From IMG/VR virus record IMGVR_UViG_3300042260_000399, positions 1 to 33,367 of that record: 33,367 nucleotides of DNA, one strand, 5' to 3'. This document shows, in pieces, positions 8,094 through 16,509 of this stretch. The notes under the pieces were generated by a model. It saw nothing but the letters and a program-made list of their open reading frames with translations. It ran no database searches and had not been told where the DNA came from. A program made the translations under genes and the position numbers. The number at the start of each line of letters is the position of its first letter. Within the stretch, counting starts at the first letter, position 1. Origin of the DNA: a virus.

Positions 8094-8537
8094 TCACTCT
8101 CCGATCCAGGCGGTGCAGCGAACCAAGAGCGTGAGCAACAAGGCGCGTCTGCGGTCAGCGTCGTTGTAGGTGTCTTCCAGTCGTGCGCCAGTGATGGTGG
8201 CGAGCATGACGGTGTTGTTCAGGGTGTGGTTGGCCGAGATGACCTCTTCCACCAGTTGCCCGAGCGCCTTGATGCGGTTTCGGACGTCTGGGTACGTGTT
8301 CGTGGTCATGTCGACGAAGATGTGGACGGGCAGGGTGAACGTCTCGTCTTTGTTGCGGATGCCTGTCGTTGCGAGGCGGGCAGTCCAGTCCTCGATGGTC
8401 GCTGGAATCCAGACGTGCTCGCGCTCCAAGGTGGTCGGTGAGCCGATGGTCACTGGCACCTTTTGAGTGGCAAGGGTCGAGTCGTCGTGGATTAGCTGCC
8501 ACAAGGCTTGCTGGGCGTCCCAAGAGGCTGACAACAT
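8094..8537 (-). CDS. Tail terminator-like protein
   Basis: 147 residues, with an N-terminal helix (SWDAQQALWQLIHDDSTLA), a central beta-rich region (WIPATIEDWTARLATTGIRN, then TFTLPVHIFVDM) and a C-terminal strand pair. This is the pattern of siphovirus tail terminator/minor tail U-type proteins, which cap the tail tube at the head end. It sits immediately before the small gene and tail tube, and after the head-tail adaptor, exactly where that role is expected. The assignment combines order and fold pattern. Confidence 0.7.
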   Translation of the reverse strand: MLSASWDAQQALWQLIHDDSTLATQKVPVTIGSPTTLEREHVWIPATIEDWTARLATTGIRNKDETFTLPVHIFVDMTTNTYPDVRNRIKALGQLVEEVISANHTLNNTVMLATITGARLEDTYNDADRRRALLLTLLVRCTAWIGE

Positions 8538-8540
8538 CTG

Positions 8541-9395
8541 CTAACCCACCGCCGGACGTTTCTGACCGTAGAGGGCGATGACGGTGTCGACCTCTGGGAT
8601 ACCTGTTGGGCGTCCGAGCTCGAGGTTTGCCACGCTGATACGGAACTCGCCAAGGTCGGTCGACTGCGAGGTCGCACGAGCCGGCGTAGCCGAAGGCACG
8701 AGGTGTTCGCGAGCGACTGCCATCGCGCCCTTACGGACGTCACCGAGGACGCTGGCATAGCCGTGTTCGTAGACCACGACGATGTTGTTCGGCGCGGTCG
8801 CCGGCCAAATGTCGCCACCTGAACGGATCAGGGCACCGTGCGCCTCGCTCTTGACGGTGCTTGCATCAACGGCGGTGCCATCGACGGTCACGCTGACGAC
8901 CGAGGTCACCATGACGTCTGGAACGAGTAGGCGAGTGGTTCCGTCGCCTGAGAGGGTCACGCTCTTGCGCTGGGCGCTGAATGCAACACCTGCGGCACGC
9001 TCGAGACGCTGCGAGGCGGTGTCGCGTGCTTTGCGGATGTCGTCGGCGGTGTAGCGGGTCGCATCCGAGAACGACGGATCGTAGGCGCGAAGCTCGTGAA
9101 TCTCGAACAGGTGCTCATTGACGACGTTGATGGCCTCGGTGCGAGACTGTGCGACGCCTGAGAGCGTCCAAGATGCGGTGGCGGTGTATTCGCCGAGCGT
9201 GCCAGTGACCGCCGAGCCTAGAGCGAATGTGTAGCACCCTGCGGTGGCAGAGACGACGGCGTTGCCGCTCTGCACGGTCGAGCCAGCTGAATCCTTGACG
9301 ACGACAGCGACGCTGCCGGTTGGGGTTGAGAGGTCACCGTCTTCGTTGCGGACATCGATGGTCAGCGACGCAGCGGTGCTCTTTGCGACGCGCAT
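8541..9395 (-). CDS. Head-tail adaptor with N-terminal Ig-like domain
   Basis: 284 residues. Residues 1-95 form an Ig/carbohydrate-binding-like beta sandwich (SLTIDVRNEDGDLSTPTGSV, then GEYTATASWTLSG). Residues about 100-284 resemble HK97 gp6-type connectors: helices with DDIRKARDTASQRLERAAG, a beta insert (VTSVVSVTVDGTAVD), then RKGAMAVAREHLVP and an ELGRPTGIPEVD terminus. The connector binds under the portal and receives the tail. The Ig-like domain is a plausible surface decoration. It follows the capsid and 76-residue genes in order. Confidence 0.75.
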   Translation of the reverse strand: MRVAKSTAASLTIDVRNEDGDLSTPTGSVAVVVKDSAGSTVQSGNAVVSATAGCYTFALGSAVTGTLGEYTATASWTLSGVAQSRTEAINVVNEHLFEIHELRAYDPSFSDATRYTADDIRKARDTASQRLERAAGVAFSAQRKSVTLSGDGTTRLLVPDVMVTSVVSVTVDGTAVDASTVKSEAHGALIRSGGDIWPATAPNNIVVVYEHGYASVLGDVRKGAMAVAREHLVPSATPARATSQSTDLGEFRISVANLELGRPTGIPEVDTVIALYGQKRPAVG

Positions 9396-9400
9396 GGGGC

Positions 9401-9631
9401 TTACTTCCGCTTGGTCGCAGGCTTGACGGCCTTGTTCTCGACGTCGCCGGTTGCAACGGCCTTGTCTTCGACCTCAGTCTCAGCGACCTTCTTGGCGGCT
9501 GGCTTGGTGTCGACGAGGCCGAGCTTCTTCGCGACCTCGATTGGGATCTTGTCGCCTGGGTGGAATAGCACGACAGACGATGCCTGTCGGGTGTCGTAAA
9601 CGCGTTCTTTCGCGATGATGTGGTCGCTCAT
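9401..9631 (-). CDS. Small protein with low-complexity tail, downstream of the capsid gene
   Basis: 76 residues: a short folded N-terminus (MSDHIIAKERVYDTRQASSV, then FHPGDKIPIEVAKKLGLV) and a Lys/Ala/Glu/Val-rich tail with three imperfect VEDKAVA/VENKAVK-type repeats. The pattern is frequent in small genes between capsid and connector genes of actinophages, but no function is known to me. It follows a ribosome binding site (AAAGG) and lies just below the capsid terminator. Confidence 0.65.
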   Translation of the reverse strand: MSDHIIAKERVYDTRQASSVVLFHPGDKIPIEVAKKLGLVDTKPAAKKVAETEVEDKAVATGDVENKAVKPATKRK

Positions 9632-9690
9632 GTCAGTGGCCTTTCAAAAGGTGGACAGGTTCAGAGTGCCGTTGATGTCACCCCAGCAAG

Positions 9691-9721
9691 CAGAAAGGGC
9701 AGGAACCGAAGTCCCTGCCCT
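9691..9721 (-). terminator. Rho-independent terminator after the capsid gene
   Basis: On the minus strand an 11-bp stem (AGGGCAGGGAC paired with GTTCCTGCCCT, one G-U) closes a TTCG tetraloop, followed by TTCTG. It lies about 20 bases after the major capsid stop and ahead of the next late gene. It probably terminates most capsid transcripts, giving capsid a higher message level than downstream genes. Confidence 0.85.
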
Positions 9722-9742
9722 GTCCGGCTTGGTTAGTGCGGG

Positions 9743-10996
9743 CTACGCGACAGAAACCGCAAAAGCCTTCGGTTGAGTTACTGCGAATGCGGCACGCATG
9801 GTCGCAAGCAACGCCACCTGGCGCTTCACGAAGTAGTCGCTGTGTGAGTCTGACGCAGCCAGTGAGACGCCCTCGCGGATCCACAAGGTTGCTTCGCTTC
9901 CGCGGCCAACAAGTGGGCTGCCCGAGGTGAACGATGCGTGGACGATTGCAGGGATGCCCCACAGGGTGGTTGGCTGGTTCGCGGCTGGGTTGCCGTAGAT
10001 GTAGGTGCCAGCGGTCGAAGCCTTTGACACTACGATTGCGTCCCAGTCGTCTGGGTGGATACCGATAAAGTCTGGCTCGACCTCACCGTTGGTGCGGACG
10101 GTGGTGATGGCGCGGTGCAGCGAGTCAAGTAGACCAAGAGCGGTCACTGAACGGTCGATGCTTCCGATGCCAGAGGTGTTGTAGATACCACGAAGGTTCT
10201 CGCCAGCACCGTCACCTGAAAGCAACTGGGTCTGAAGGCGACGACGAACGCCATCGATCAGACGGTTGTTGACCCAAGACTCGACGTATGCAGCGTCAGC
10301 AAGCGCACGGCGGGTCACAGGGATGAAGTGAGCGATTTCCTTCACGTTTGCTTCGCGCTTGGTGAACGCGATTGCAGACTCAGCCGCAGCGGTGACCTGG
10401 TCGGTCTCGACGGCAGCGTTGGTGTAGGTGGTCTCTTCAAGGTATTCGACAACGTCTGAGTCGGTGGTCGCTGAAGCGATCACGTCTAGGAAGCTCAGAG
10501 ATGGAAGAGGCTTTGCAACGATGAAGCCCTGACGGTCAGCCACAGGCGAGATTGCTCCGCCACCGACTGAAAGAAGGGTCTTCATCTCTGCGCGGTCAGC
10601 AAGCTTTACAGAGCTTGTGGTTCCGAGAGGAAGGTTGTCGCTTGCCTGGATGCGCTCGCGAGCCGCTGCGAATTCAGCTGACTTTACGAATGCTTCGCCG
10701 TAGGTGCGAGCGATGCGCTCTTCACTCTTTGAGCCCTGGTTGCCAGCGTCCTCAGCTAGAACCTCAAGAAGACGCGCACGGCGTGCCTTCAAAGATTCAG
10801 CCTCGTCACGGATGGTGTCGTAGGTCTTACCGGCAGCATCGATCTTCTCGAATGCCTCGCCAGCGGTGATGTCAACACCCTCGGTCTTTGCAGACTCGAT
10901 GATGTTCTTCAGCTCGCTCTTGGCCTGCGCTGCTAGTGCTTCCTTCGCAGCGATCTGGTTAGCCATCTCGCGAACCTGTGCCTTTGCATCGGCCAT
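9743..10996 (-). CDS. Major capsid protein (HK97 fold)
   Basis: 417 residues. The first about 100 residues are a charged, helical delta/scaffold domain (AKEALAAQAKSELKNIIESA, then RDEAESLKARRARLLEVLAE), normally cleaved by the prohead protease. The capsid fold follows: PVADRQGFIVAKPLPSLSFL near 165, then EEIAHFIPVTRRALAD-like residues near 230, and WVNNRLIDGVRRRLQTQLLS-GDGAG around 250. It has a strong ribosome binding site (AAAGGAG, 7 bases before the ATG) and a terminator directly downstream. The gene follows the protease as in most HK97-type phages. The delta domain probably replaces a separate scaffold gene. Confidence 0.95.
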   Translation of the reverse strand: MADAKAQVREMANQIAAKEALAAQAKSELKNIIESAKTEGVDITAGEAFEKIDAAGKTYDTIRDEAESLKARRARLLEVLAEDAGNQGSKSEERIARTYGEAFVKSAEFAAARERIQASDNLPLGTTSSVKLADRAEMKTLLSVGGGAISPVADRQGFIVAKPLPSLSFLDVIASATTDSDVVEYLEETTYTNAAVETDQVTAAAESAIAFTKREANVKEIAHFIPVTRRALADAAYVESWVNNRLIDGVRRRLQTQLLSGDGAGENLRGIYNTSGIGSIDRSVTALGLLDSLHRAITTVRTNGEVEPDFIGIHPDDWDAIVVSKASTAGTYIYGNPAANQPTTLWGIPAIVHASFTSGSPLVGRGSEATLWIREGVSLAASDSHSDYFVKRQVALLATMRAAFAVTQPKAFAVSVA

Positions 10997-11007
10997 GTGG
11001 TTCTCCT

Positions 11008-11775
11008 TTATCTGATTGAAATGAGCAACTCAGCGAGGCGCTCTGTGTTGATGGTGCTATCTGTGTCACCCGCAGAGGTCTTCTCTTCGGATGCTTCGGT
11101 TCCGGCGTCGTCGGCGAGGGTGTCGTCTTCGGTGCTGGTCGGAAGTTCTTGGTCGCCGGTCGGCGCTGGGTCAGCGTCTTCGGCCTTGCCATCGACGACA
11201 GCCAGCACGCCGGCGAGGGCGGTCTGGGCGTCACGGACGGCGGTGATCAGGTCATCGCTCTTCCTCCCGGTCAGGGCAGAGGCAGCCTGGATGAGGCGGG
11301 TCTGTGGGTTCATGCCGATCAGGGTTGGACCGACTTCGAACAAGTCCACCTCGTAGAGCTCACGGACGGTCTGGCCGTCTGGGTCGGTGACGTAAGAGAA
11401 CTTGGTGGCGTAGTAGCCGAACGAGAATTCGACGACGCGGCGCTCTTTGAGCAGGCGGGCGACGTAGGCGGCGCGGTCGTTGTTGTCGACGTCGAGCTGT
11501 GCCTTGACGTAAAGACCCTCCGTTGTCTCTTCAGCCTCGAGCACGATGCCGATGTGCGACTTCGGGTCGTCCCATTCGTGCGACCAGATCACAGGGATTG
11601 GGTTGCCACTGGTTTTCCAGTCGGCGAGCGACTTCGCGAACGCACCTGGCATGGTTCGGTCGCCACCGAGGTCGATGTTGCCGAACGCTGAGACGATGGC
11701 TTCGAATGTGCCGTCGATTCCATCCACGGCCTTGAACTGGGCGCGGAGTGTCTTTGTTTCATGCTTCATAGTCAT
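11008..11775 (-). CDS. HK97-type prohead protease
   Basis: 255 residues. The herpesvirus-type serine protease core is visible at residues 20-160: GTFEAIVSAFGNIDLGGD, then the active-site histidine H66 in IWSHEWDD, and the nucleophile S118 in VVEFSFGYYA. The C-terminal 90 residues are acidic and low in complexity (DPAPTGDQELPTSTEDDT), a typical disordered tail. The enzyme cleaves capsid delta domains and itself during prohead maturation. Two ATG codons (11775, and two codons later) are possible starts; the context does not decide between them. Confidence 0.92.
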   Translation of the reverse strand: MTMKHETKTLRAQFKAVDGIDGTFEAIVSAFGNIDLGGDRTMPGAFAKSLADWKTSGNPIPVIWSHEWDDPKSHIGIVLEAEETTEGLYVKAQLDVDNNDRAAYVARLLKERRVVEFSFGYYATKFSYVTDPDGQTVRELYEVDLFEVGPTLIGMNPQTRLIQAASALTGRKSDDLITAVRDAQTALAGVLAVVDGKAEDADPAPTGDQELPTSTEDDTLADDAGTEASEEKTSAGDTDSTINTERLAELLISIR

Positions 11776-11804
11776 AGGTTGGAGTCCTTGTCACCGAATC
11801 GGGG

Positions 11805-12515
11805 TTATAGGTAGCCGAGGGCGGCCAGTAGTTCTTGTTCTGCGTGTTCACGCACCGTGATGTCGCCGCTGATTGGGTTGGCGTTCAGGGTCACGGAGCT
11901 CTGAATCATCGGTGCCGTGAATGAGGCGAGTCCGCTGATGGTGTGGGTGGTTGTCTGTGCGCCGAGGGCGGTGCCGGTCTGTCCGCGTGCGCCGTTGACG
12001 ATGCCGTCTTCGAACGAGATGCCGTAAGCCCAGCCGAAGCGTGGTAGGTGCAGGTTCGGCAACGGTGTGTGCATCGGGCGTGGTGGTCTGCCGACGCCTG
12101 TGCCGACGACTGGTGGCTCGGTGCTTACGACTGTGCCGTTGCTGGTAGCGGTGCCGGTGATCTGTCCAGCGAACGCGGGTGATCCGTTAGCGGTGCCGTC
12201 CGTGGCGCTAGTGCCACCGATGACGCCAAGGTCTTCCTCGCGACCGATGACGGTGCCGAGGATGGACGAGTTGCCACCGCTGGTGCCGAAGAGTGCAGCT
12301 AGACCTGTGAGGCTGTGGGTCGCGGTTGAGGTGCTAGTTAAGGCGCTCGCAACGATGCTTGGTGAACCGGTGAGAATGGCCGATGTGCTTGAACTACCCG
12401 ATACGGTGCCTGTGAGAGTCGGGCTGGTAGCGAGCTGGGTGTAGGTGAGCGTGGCAGGGATGACCGCGTAGGTCAGGTAGAGGCTCGCGAGTTGCGAGTA
12501 TAAGCGCGATGCCAC
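11805..12515 (-). CDS. Ser/Thr/Gly-rich structural protein between portal and protease
   Basis: 236 residues. Residues about 25-130 are strikingly rich in Ser, Thr and Gly, with repeated short units of the type TLTGTVSGSSST, ILTGSPS and LTGLAALFGTSGG. Residues 130-180 hold a Pro-rich link (PPVVGTGVGRPPRPMHTPLP), followed by a helical C-terminus (REHAEQELLAALGYL). I do not recognise the family. Its place after a fibre-like gene and before the protease suggests a head-associated or fibre protein. The low complexity suggests a rapidly evolving surface structure. Confidence 0.6.
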   Translation of the reverse strand: MASRLYSQLASLYLTYAVIPATLTYTQLATSPTLTGTVSGSSSTSAILTGSPSIVASALTSTSTATHSLTGLAALFGTSGGNSSILGTVIGREEDLGVIGGTSATDGTANGSPAFAGQITGTATSNGTVVSTEPPVVGTGVGRPPRPMHTPLPNLHLPRFGWAYGISFEDGIVNGARGQTGTALGAQTTTHTISGLASFTAPMIQSSVTLNANPISGDITVREHAEQELLAALGYL

Positions 12516-12527
12516 GCTAGTCGCCTA

Positions 12528-12890
12528 CTAGGCGATGGTTTCGGTCAGGTTGCCAGTCTGCACGGTGTAGGTGCCTTGGGTCGCGAAGCTCTGTGAGGCG
12601 TCGAGTGCGCGTGAACCAAGGAAGGTGCCACCGGTGGCTGCCGTCCAGTATCCGAGGTGGGTGATGGTGGTCGAACCTGGCACGTCGAACACGAGCGCAC
12701 CGCCTGTGGTCACCGATCCTGACGCTGGGGTTCCCCAAGTGATGGTCTTGCGTGCGTAGGCAGGTGTTCCGCCAGCGACTTCAGTAGTGCCGGTGGTGCC
12801 TGGGTCGGCGGTGTGTAGCGATGCGAATGCCGCTTGGCCGGCGAAACCAGTTAGGAGCGCGTTCTTGCCGCTGTTGCTCAGTCCTGCCAT
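12528..12890 (-). CDS. Small fibre/decoration-type protein
   Basis: 120 residues opening MAGLSNSGKNALLTGFAGQA, then ASLHTADPGTTGTTEVAGGT and YARKTITWGTPASGSV. This is a recognisable actinophage family usually called a tail-fibre or head-decoration protein: an N-terminal helix followed by a beta sandwich with an F-D-V-P strand and THLGYWTAATGGTFLGS. Here the gene lies in the head module, between portal and protease, so a capsid-attached decoration is at least as likely as a tail role. It starts 3 bases after the portal stop. Confidence 0.72.
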   Translation of the reverse strand: MAGLSNSGKNALLTGFAGQAAFASLHTADPGTTGTTEVAGGTPAYARKTITWGTPASGSVTTGGALVFDVPGSTTITHLGYWTAATGGTFLGSRALDASQSFATQGTYTVQTGNLTETIA

Positions 12891-12893
12891 GTG

Positions 12894-14321
12894 TTACTCC
12901 TCTACGATTCTGGCGATGTTGCCCTGCTCGTCGCGTTCGATGCGCTTGGTGCGCGTCGCGACCGGTTCGGGCACGGTGACGTTCACGACTGGCGCAGGTT
13001 GCGACTTGACGGCGTCCACGAGCATCTCGAGCGCCGAGGCTTGGTTCGGGAATGTGGCTGGATCAGCGATGCCCTGAAGCGGCGTGCCGGCTGTGTCTGA
13101 GCCAAGCGTGCCGGTGCCGTCGAGCGGTGCCATGTTGATTGGCACAAGGACCGTGTCGGCGAGTGGGTCGTCGATTGGTGGCAGGTTCTCAATGCGACGA
13201 GCCTCGTTGCGGGTGCGGACACCGGCCTGAAGGTTCAGCATGTGAGCCTGAGCTCGAGCGAGGCTGTCTTCGCGAAGTAGCGCGTCCATGTCGGCTTCGA
13301 CGAACACGCCGTCCCACGCTGGCTCGACGTCGATGAGTTGTGCCTGGATCGTCTGCTCGACGTAGGTGATGCGGGCGGCGATAGCGTCGTAGAGCGCCTT
13401 GCGGTATTCCACCGCTGAGGCGAACGAAGCCTTTTCCAGACCGAGCAGGGCTGGGCTGATGTCGTAGACGGCGCAGACTTCTTCACGGCTAAAGCGACGA
13501 AGCGAGACGAGCTCCATGTCGGTCGCCTTGACGGTGAGGCTCGTTGCCTTCAGGCCTGCGTCGCCGATGATTGGCTTGCCGGCGTTCTCTGAGCCTGAGT
13601 AGATCTTGGTGAGGTCTTCGCGCAGGCGAGCGAACGCCTGGTCGTTGATTTTCTGGTCGTGCGAGAACACGACACGCCCGCCGTTGACGCCGTTTCGCAT
13701 CGCTTCGGCTGAGAAGCCTGCGGCGGCGTCTTCTAGGGCGAGGGTTCGGCGCAGAGGCTCGAGCGGGCTGATTCCGTCGCGTGGGTCGAAGTGAACGACC
13801 TGCTCGGTGCCGAGGGTGTAAGTCTTCGCGCCGAGAACCACGTTGTAGCCGATTGGGCCGCGCTCATCGCGGATCACCTGAACAAACTTCCAAGGCACTG
13901 GCCAGAGCTCGGTCGGGACTTCGCCGGTGGCTGGGCGATATTTGACCCAGAGCGCCTGTCCGTGGATCTCGCACGAACGGAACATCTGGGCGAACAGACC
14001 GAACTGCGAGCCGCCTGGGTGTGGGCGCTTCAAGAGCTGGGCAAGTGGGTGTGAGCGAACGCGGCGACGGGATTCGCCGTCGACGTCGTATTCGTAGACC
14101 TTGAATGGGTTGCGGGCGGCACCGTTCACGATCTTGTTGACCGCGGCGAACACCATTGGCTGGCTCTTGTAGATGCCTTCGTAGGTGCTCCAACCACCGT
14201 CAGAACCGAGCAACGGCATGTAGCCGGCGGTTGGTCCGACGGTCGATGAGTTACCGGTCGGGAACGGCCACGATTTCGCGCCGACCGACTGCGGCCTACC
14301 GCCGCGGATGACTGAGGTCAT
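12894..14321 (-). CDS. Portal protein (HK97 family)
   Basis: 475 residues. Diagnostic segments: MVFAAVNKIVNGAARNPFKV at about 55, then HPLAQLLKRPHPGGSQFGLF, VKYRPATGEVPTELWPV and VVHFDPRDGISPLEPLRRTL at about 180. The C-terminus (TKRIERDEQGNIARIVEE) is common in this family. The portal forms the dodecameric DNA channel at one vertex and docks the terminase. It follows the terminase and Sm-like genes in the normal order. Confidence 0.95.
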   Translation of the reverse strand: MTSVIRGGRPQSVGAKSWPFPTGNSSTVGPTAGYMPLLGSDGGWSTYEGIYKSQPMVFAAVNKIVNGAARNPFKVYEYDVDGESRRRVRSHPLAQLLKRPHPGGSQFGLFAQMFRSCEIHGQALWVKYRPATGEVPTELWPVPWKFVQVIRDERGPIGYNVVLGAKTYTLGTEQVVHFDPRDGISPLEPLRRTLALEDAAAGFSAEAMRNGVNGGRVVFSHDQKINDQAFARLREDLTKIYSGSENAGKPIIGDAGLKATSLTVKATDMELVSLRRFSREEVCAVYDISPALLGLEKASFASAVEYRKALYDAIAARITYVEQTIQAQLIDVEPAWDGVFVEADMDALLREDSLARAQAHMLNLQAGVRTRNEARRIENLPPIDDPLADTVLVPINMAPLDGTGTLGSDTAGTPLQGIADPATFPNQASALEMLVDAVKSQPAPVVNVTVPEPVATRTKRIERDEQGNIARIVEE

Positions 14322-14324
14322 GCT

Positions 14325-14543
14325 TTAGCCCTCTCCATGAAGCACTTGGATCCAAGAAACACGTTCGCGCAGCACGACGGCTTCACCGTCGAGCGGTTGC
14401 GTTGTGTCGCCTGATAGGTATTCGGCGTGGACTAGGACAAGGCAGTCGCGGTATTCGCCAACTAGCACACCTTTGAGGCTCTGCCCATCGGTGGTGTGAA
14501 CGCTCACGCTCTTGCGCTCGAGTTGTCTAAGCCAACGTTTCAT
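14325..14543 (-). CDS. Sm-like small protein next to portal
   Basis: 72 residues with the beta pattern of an Lsm/Sm-like barrel: KSVSVHTTDGQSLKGVLVGE then DCLVLVHAEYLS and a final strand RERVSWIQVL. Small Sm-fold proteins occur in actinophage operons between terminase and portal; their job is not established. It lies 3 bases upstream of the portal gene, so the two are probably translated together. Confidence 0.72.
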   Translation of the reverse strand: MKRWLRQLERKSVSVHTTDGQSLKGVLVGEYRDCLVLVHAEYLSGDTTQPLDGEAVVLRERVSWIQVLHGEG

Positions 14544-14569
14544 GTGTCTACCTTGCCGTGTTAGTCACT

Positions 14570-16006
14570 TCAGATTGTGAAGATGCGTGGTCCGCCGTCG
14601 TTGTCGGCTTCCCATGTCGCCAATTGCACGCCCATCGCCAGCGCGATCGCCGAGTCGATGGTGCGGGTTGACTTGCGTTTGTGGAGTCGCCAACCGCGGG
14701 CGGTCTCGTAGATACCTGCGGCCATCATCTGTTCGTGAAGCAGGTCGTCGTTGCGGTCGACCGTCAGGTTGCCTTCCATGATGATGTCGTAGAGAAGCTG
14801 TGAGGCTGGCACCATGCGGGCGTCGTTCTGGGGGAACGTCTCGGCTGGGATGCCGTCAGCGAGCAAGAGTTGCTGCGTGCGGACCATCTGGAACGGGTCG
14901 AAGGCCACACGAGTGATGAAGAACGAACCGCAGAGCTCGCGGATCAGGTCTTCCACCTGGGTGTAGTCGAAGTATCCAAGCGCGTTGTCCGCTTCGAAGT
15001 GCCAGACCTTGCCGTGATACATGCCGTCCGGGGTGCGCTGGACGATGGCGACGGCGGTGGTGTCGTGTCGGCTCGCGGCGTCGACGGCGATGACGGCTGG
15101 CAGGTTCGGATCGATTGACGGGTCGCCGAAGCACAGCTCATACGATTCACGAGGCACCCAAGCGCCCATGCCACCTTCCCACCATTGGTTCAGGTGTAGG
15201 CGACGGAAGACGGCCTCTGGTAGCGCGGCCAGCTGTTGCTCGAGGAAGTCGTCAGACACCCACGAGGCTGGGTTGGCGTCGCGCCATGCCTTGCGGTCGC
15301 GGAGGTCGGCGTTCTCTGCCGCTTGTCGCCAGTAGGTATACAGGCGCGGGTCGGCACCTGATCGGCCGCGCTCGAGCAATTCCCACAACGGACCACGACG
15401 CTCTGCGCCGGCTGTCGAGATGGTGATGAGCAACGACTGGTCTCGCGCCGCGGTGCCCGAGCGCATCGCCTCATACTGCTCGCTGTTCTTGTGGACGTGA
15501 TACTCGTCGACGATGGCCATGTGAGGGTTCAGACCGTGTTGCAGGTCAGCGTCCGCCGAGAGGGCGCGGTAGATGGCACCTGTTTCGGGCACCTCGATAA
15601 CCGAGCGATAGACCTTGCAGGCGGCGCGCAGCATTGGCGAGGCGCGAACCATGTCCGCCGCAGTCTTGAACACGATGGACGCCTGTTGGCGCGAGCCGGC
15701 GAGCGTGTAGACCTCTGCGCCGAATTCGCCGTCTGCGAGCAAGCCGTAGAGGCTCATCCCTGACGCCTTCTCGGACTTCGCGTTCTTGCGGCTCAAGCCG
15801 ATAAGGGCTTCCTTGTAGAACCGCTTGTCGGTCTTCGGATCTACCGTGCCGAAGATCGGTCGGATGATGTCGTTGTATTGCCAGTCCTCGAGCAGGAACG
15901 GCTGACCTGCCCAGCGACCTCGAGTGTGCTTCAGGTAGCCACCAAAGAACCGCTGGACGCGTTCGGCGCGTGCCTCGTCGATGTATGGCTTGGTGCGCTT
16001 GGTCAT
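14570..16006 (-). CDS. Terminase large subunit
   Basis: 478 residues from the ATG at 16006, which shares an ATGA with the small-terminase stop. The ATPase domain has a Walker A-like GLSRKNAKS at 70-78, Walker B MAIVDEYH at 163-170 and coupling motif TISTAG at 195-200. The RNase H-like nuclease has acidic positions in PAVIAVDAASRHDTT (about 320-335), TRVAFDPFQ (about 390) and RTIDSAIALAMG near the end. The opening WAGQPFLLEDWQ is typical of the Terminase_1 family, which pairs with P27-type small subunits. It cuts concatemeric DNA and pumps it through the portal. Confidence 0.96.
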   Translation of the reverse strand: MTKRTKPYIDEARAERVQRFFGGYLKHTRGRWAGQPFLLEDWQYNDIIRPIFGTVDPKTDKRFYKEALIGLSRKNAKSEKASGMSLYGLLADGEFGAEVYTLAGSRQQASIVFKTAADMVRASPMLRAACKVYRSVIEVPETGAIYRALSADADLQHGLNPHMAIVDEYHVHKNSEQYEAMRSGTAARDQSLLITISTAGAERRGPLWELLERGRSGADPRLYTYWRQAAENADLRDRKAWRDANPASWVSDDFLEQQLAALPEAVFRRLHLNQWWEGGMGAWVPRESYELCFGDPSIDPNLPAVIAVDAASRHDTTAVAIVQRTPDGMYHGKVWHFEADNALGYFDYTQVEDLIRELCGSFFITRVAFDPFQMVRTQQLLLADGIPAETFPQNDARMVPASQLLYDIIMEGNLTVDRNDDLLHEQMMAAGIYETARGWRLHKRKSTRTIDSAIALAMGVQLATWEADNDGGPRIFTI

Positions 16007-16509
16007 GTCTCGATGCTCACCTTCACGCTTGGACCGTCGAGGTCTTTGTTGAGGCTGGCGAGCACCGATTCGCCGGCGAGTTGCATCAGGCCGAGGCGCA
16101 GGCGGGCGGCGAGGGTCAGGCCGAATTCGTTGGCGAGGCGCAGGTAGATGTTCGCTTCGTCGCGGGCGACCTTGATCATCGGGTTGACCATTGGACCGCG
16201 TGGACCTTTGACAAGGACGCCGGTCTCGGTGATCTTGCGGCGGGCTTCGAAGTGGACGTAGGCGCTGTGGCACATCATGGCGACGGCTTCGACGTCAGCT
16301 TCGCGCAGACCGCGTGGACCGAGCTCGGCAACTACACGCCGGAACATGTCTTGAGCTTCAGGCGCGAGGTCAGCGGGCGGTTCAATCAACGAGCTCTTGT
16401 TGCTGGCGATCGGTGCTATCTCGACGGCAGGCTTTGCTTCGCCTGGCTTTGGTCTATGACCGGTGCCCCGATTGGCGCGGGTAGGGTCGGCGGGTCTTCC
16501 TTTAGCCAT
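16003..16509 (-). CDS. Terminase small subunit (P27 family)
   Basis: 168 residues. It has a basic, disordered start (MAKGRPADPTRANRGTGHRP), followed by the P27 core: ADLAPEAQDMFRRVVAELGP, then READVEAVAMMCHSAYVHFE and NPMIKVARDEANIYLRLANE, with an FGLTLAARLRLG helix. It binds the packaging site and loads the large subunit. It overlaps the methyltransferase gene by 8 bases. P27-type phages usually package from cos ends with help from an HNH nuclease; the HNH gene at 18875-19156 is the likely partner. Confidence 0.92.
   Translation of the reverse strand: MAKGRPADPTRANRGTGHRPKPGEAKPAVEIAPIASNKSSLIEPPADLAPEAQDMFRRVVAELGPRGLREADVEAVAMMCHSAYVHFEARRKITETGVLVKGPRGPMVNPMIKVARDEANIYLRLANEFGLTLAARLRLGLMQLAGESVLASLNKDLDGPSVKVSIET

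Noticed and set aside
16007-16273. N-terminal extension of the large terminase to 16273
   Set aside because: The extension is Arg/Pro-rich antifamily sequence inside the small terminase gene; the ATG at 16006 with ATGA overlap fits the family start.
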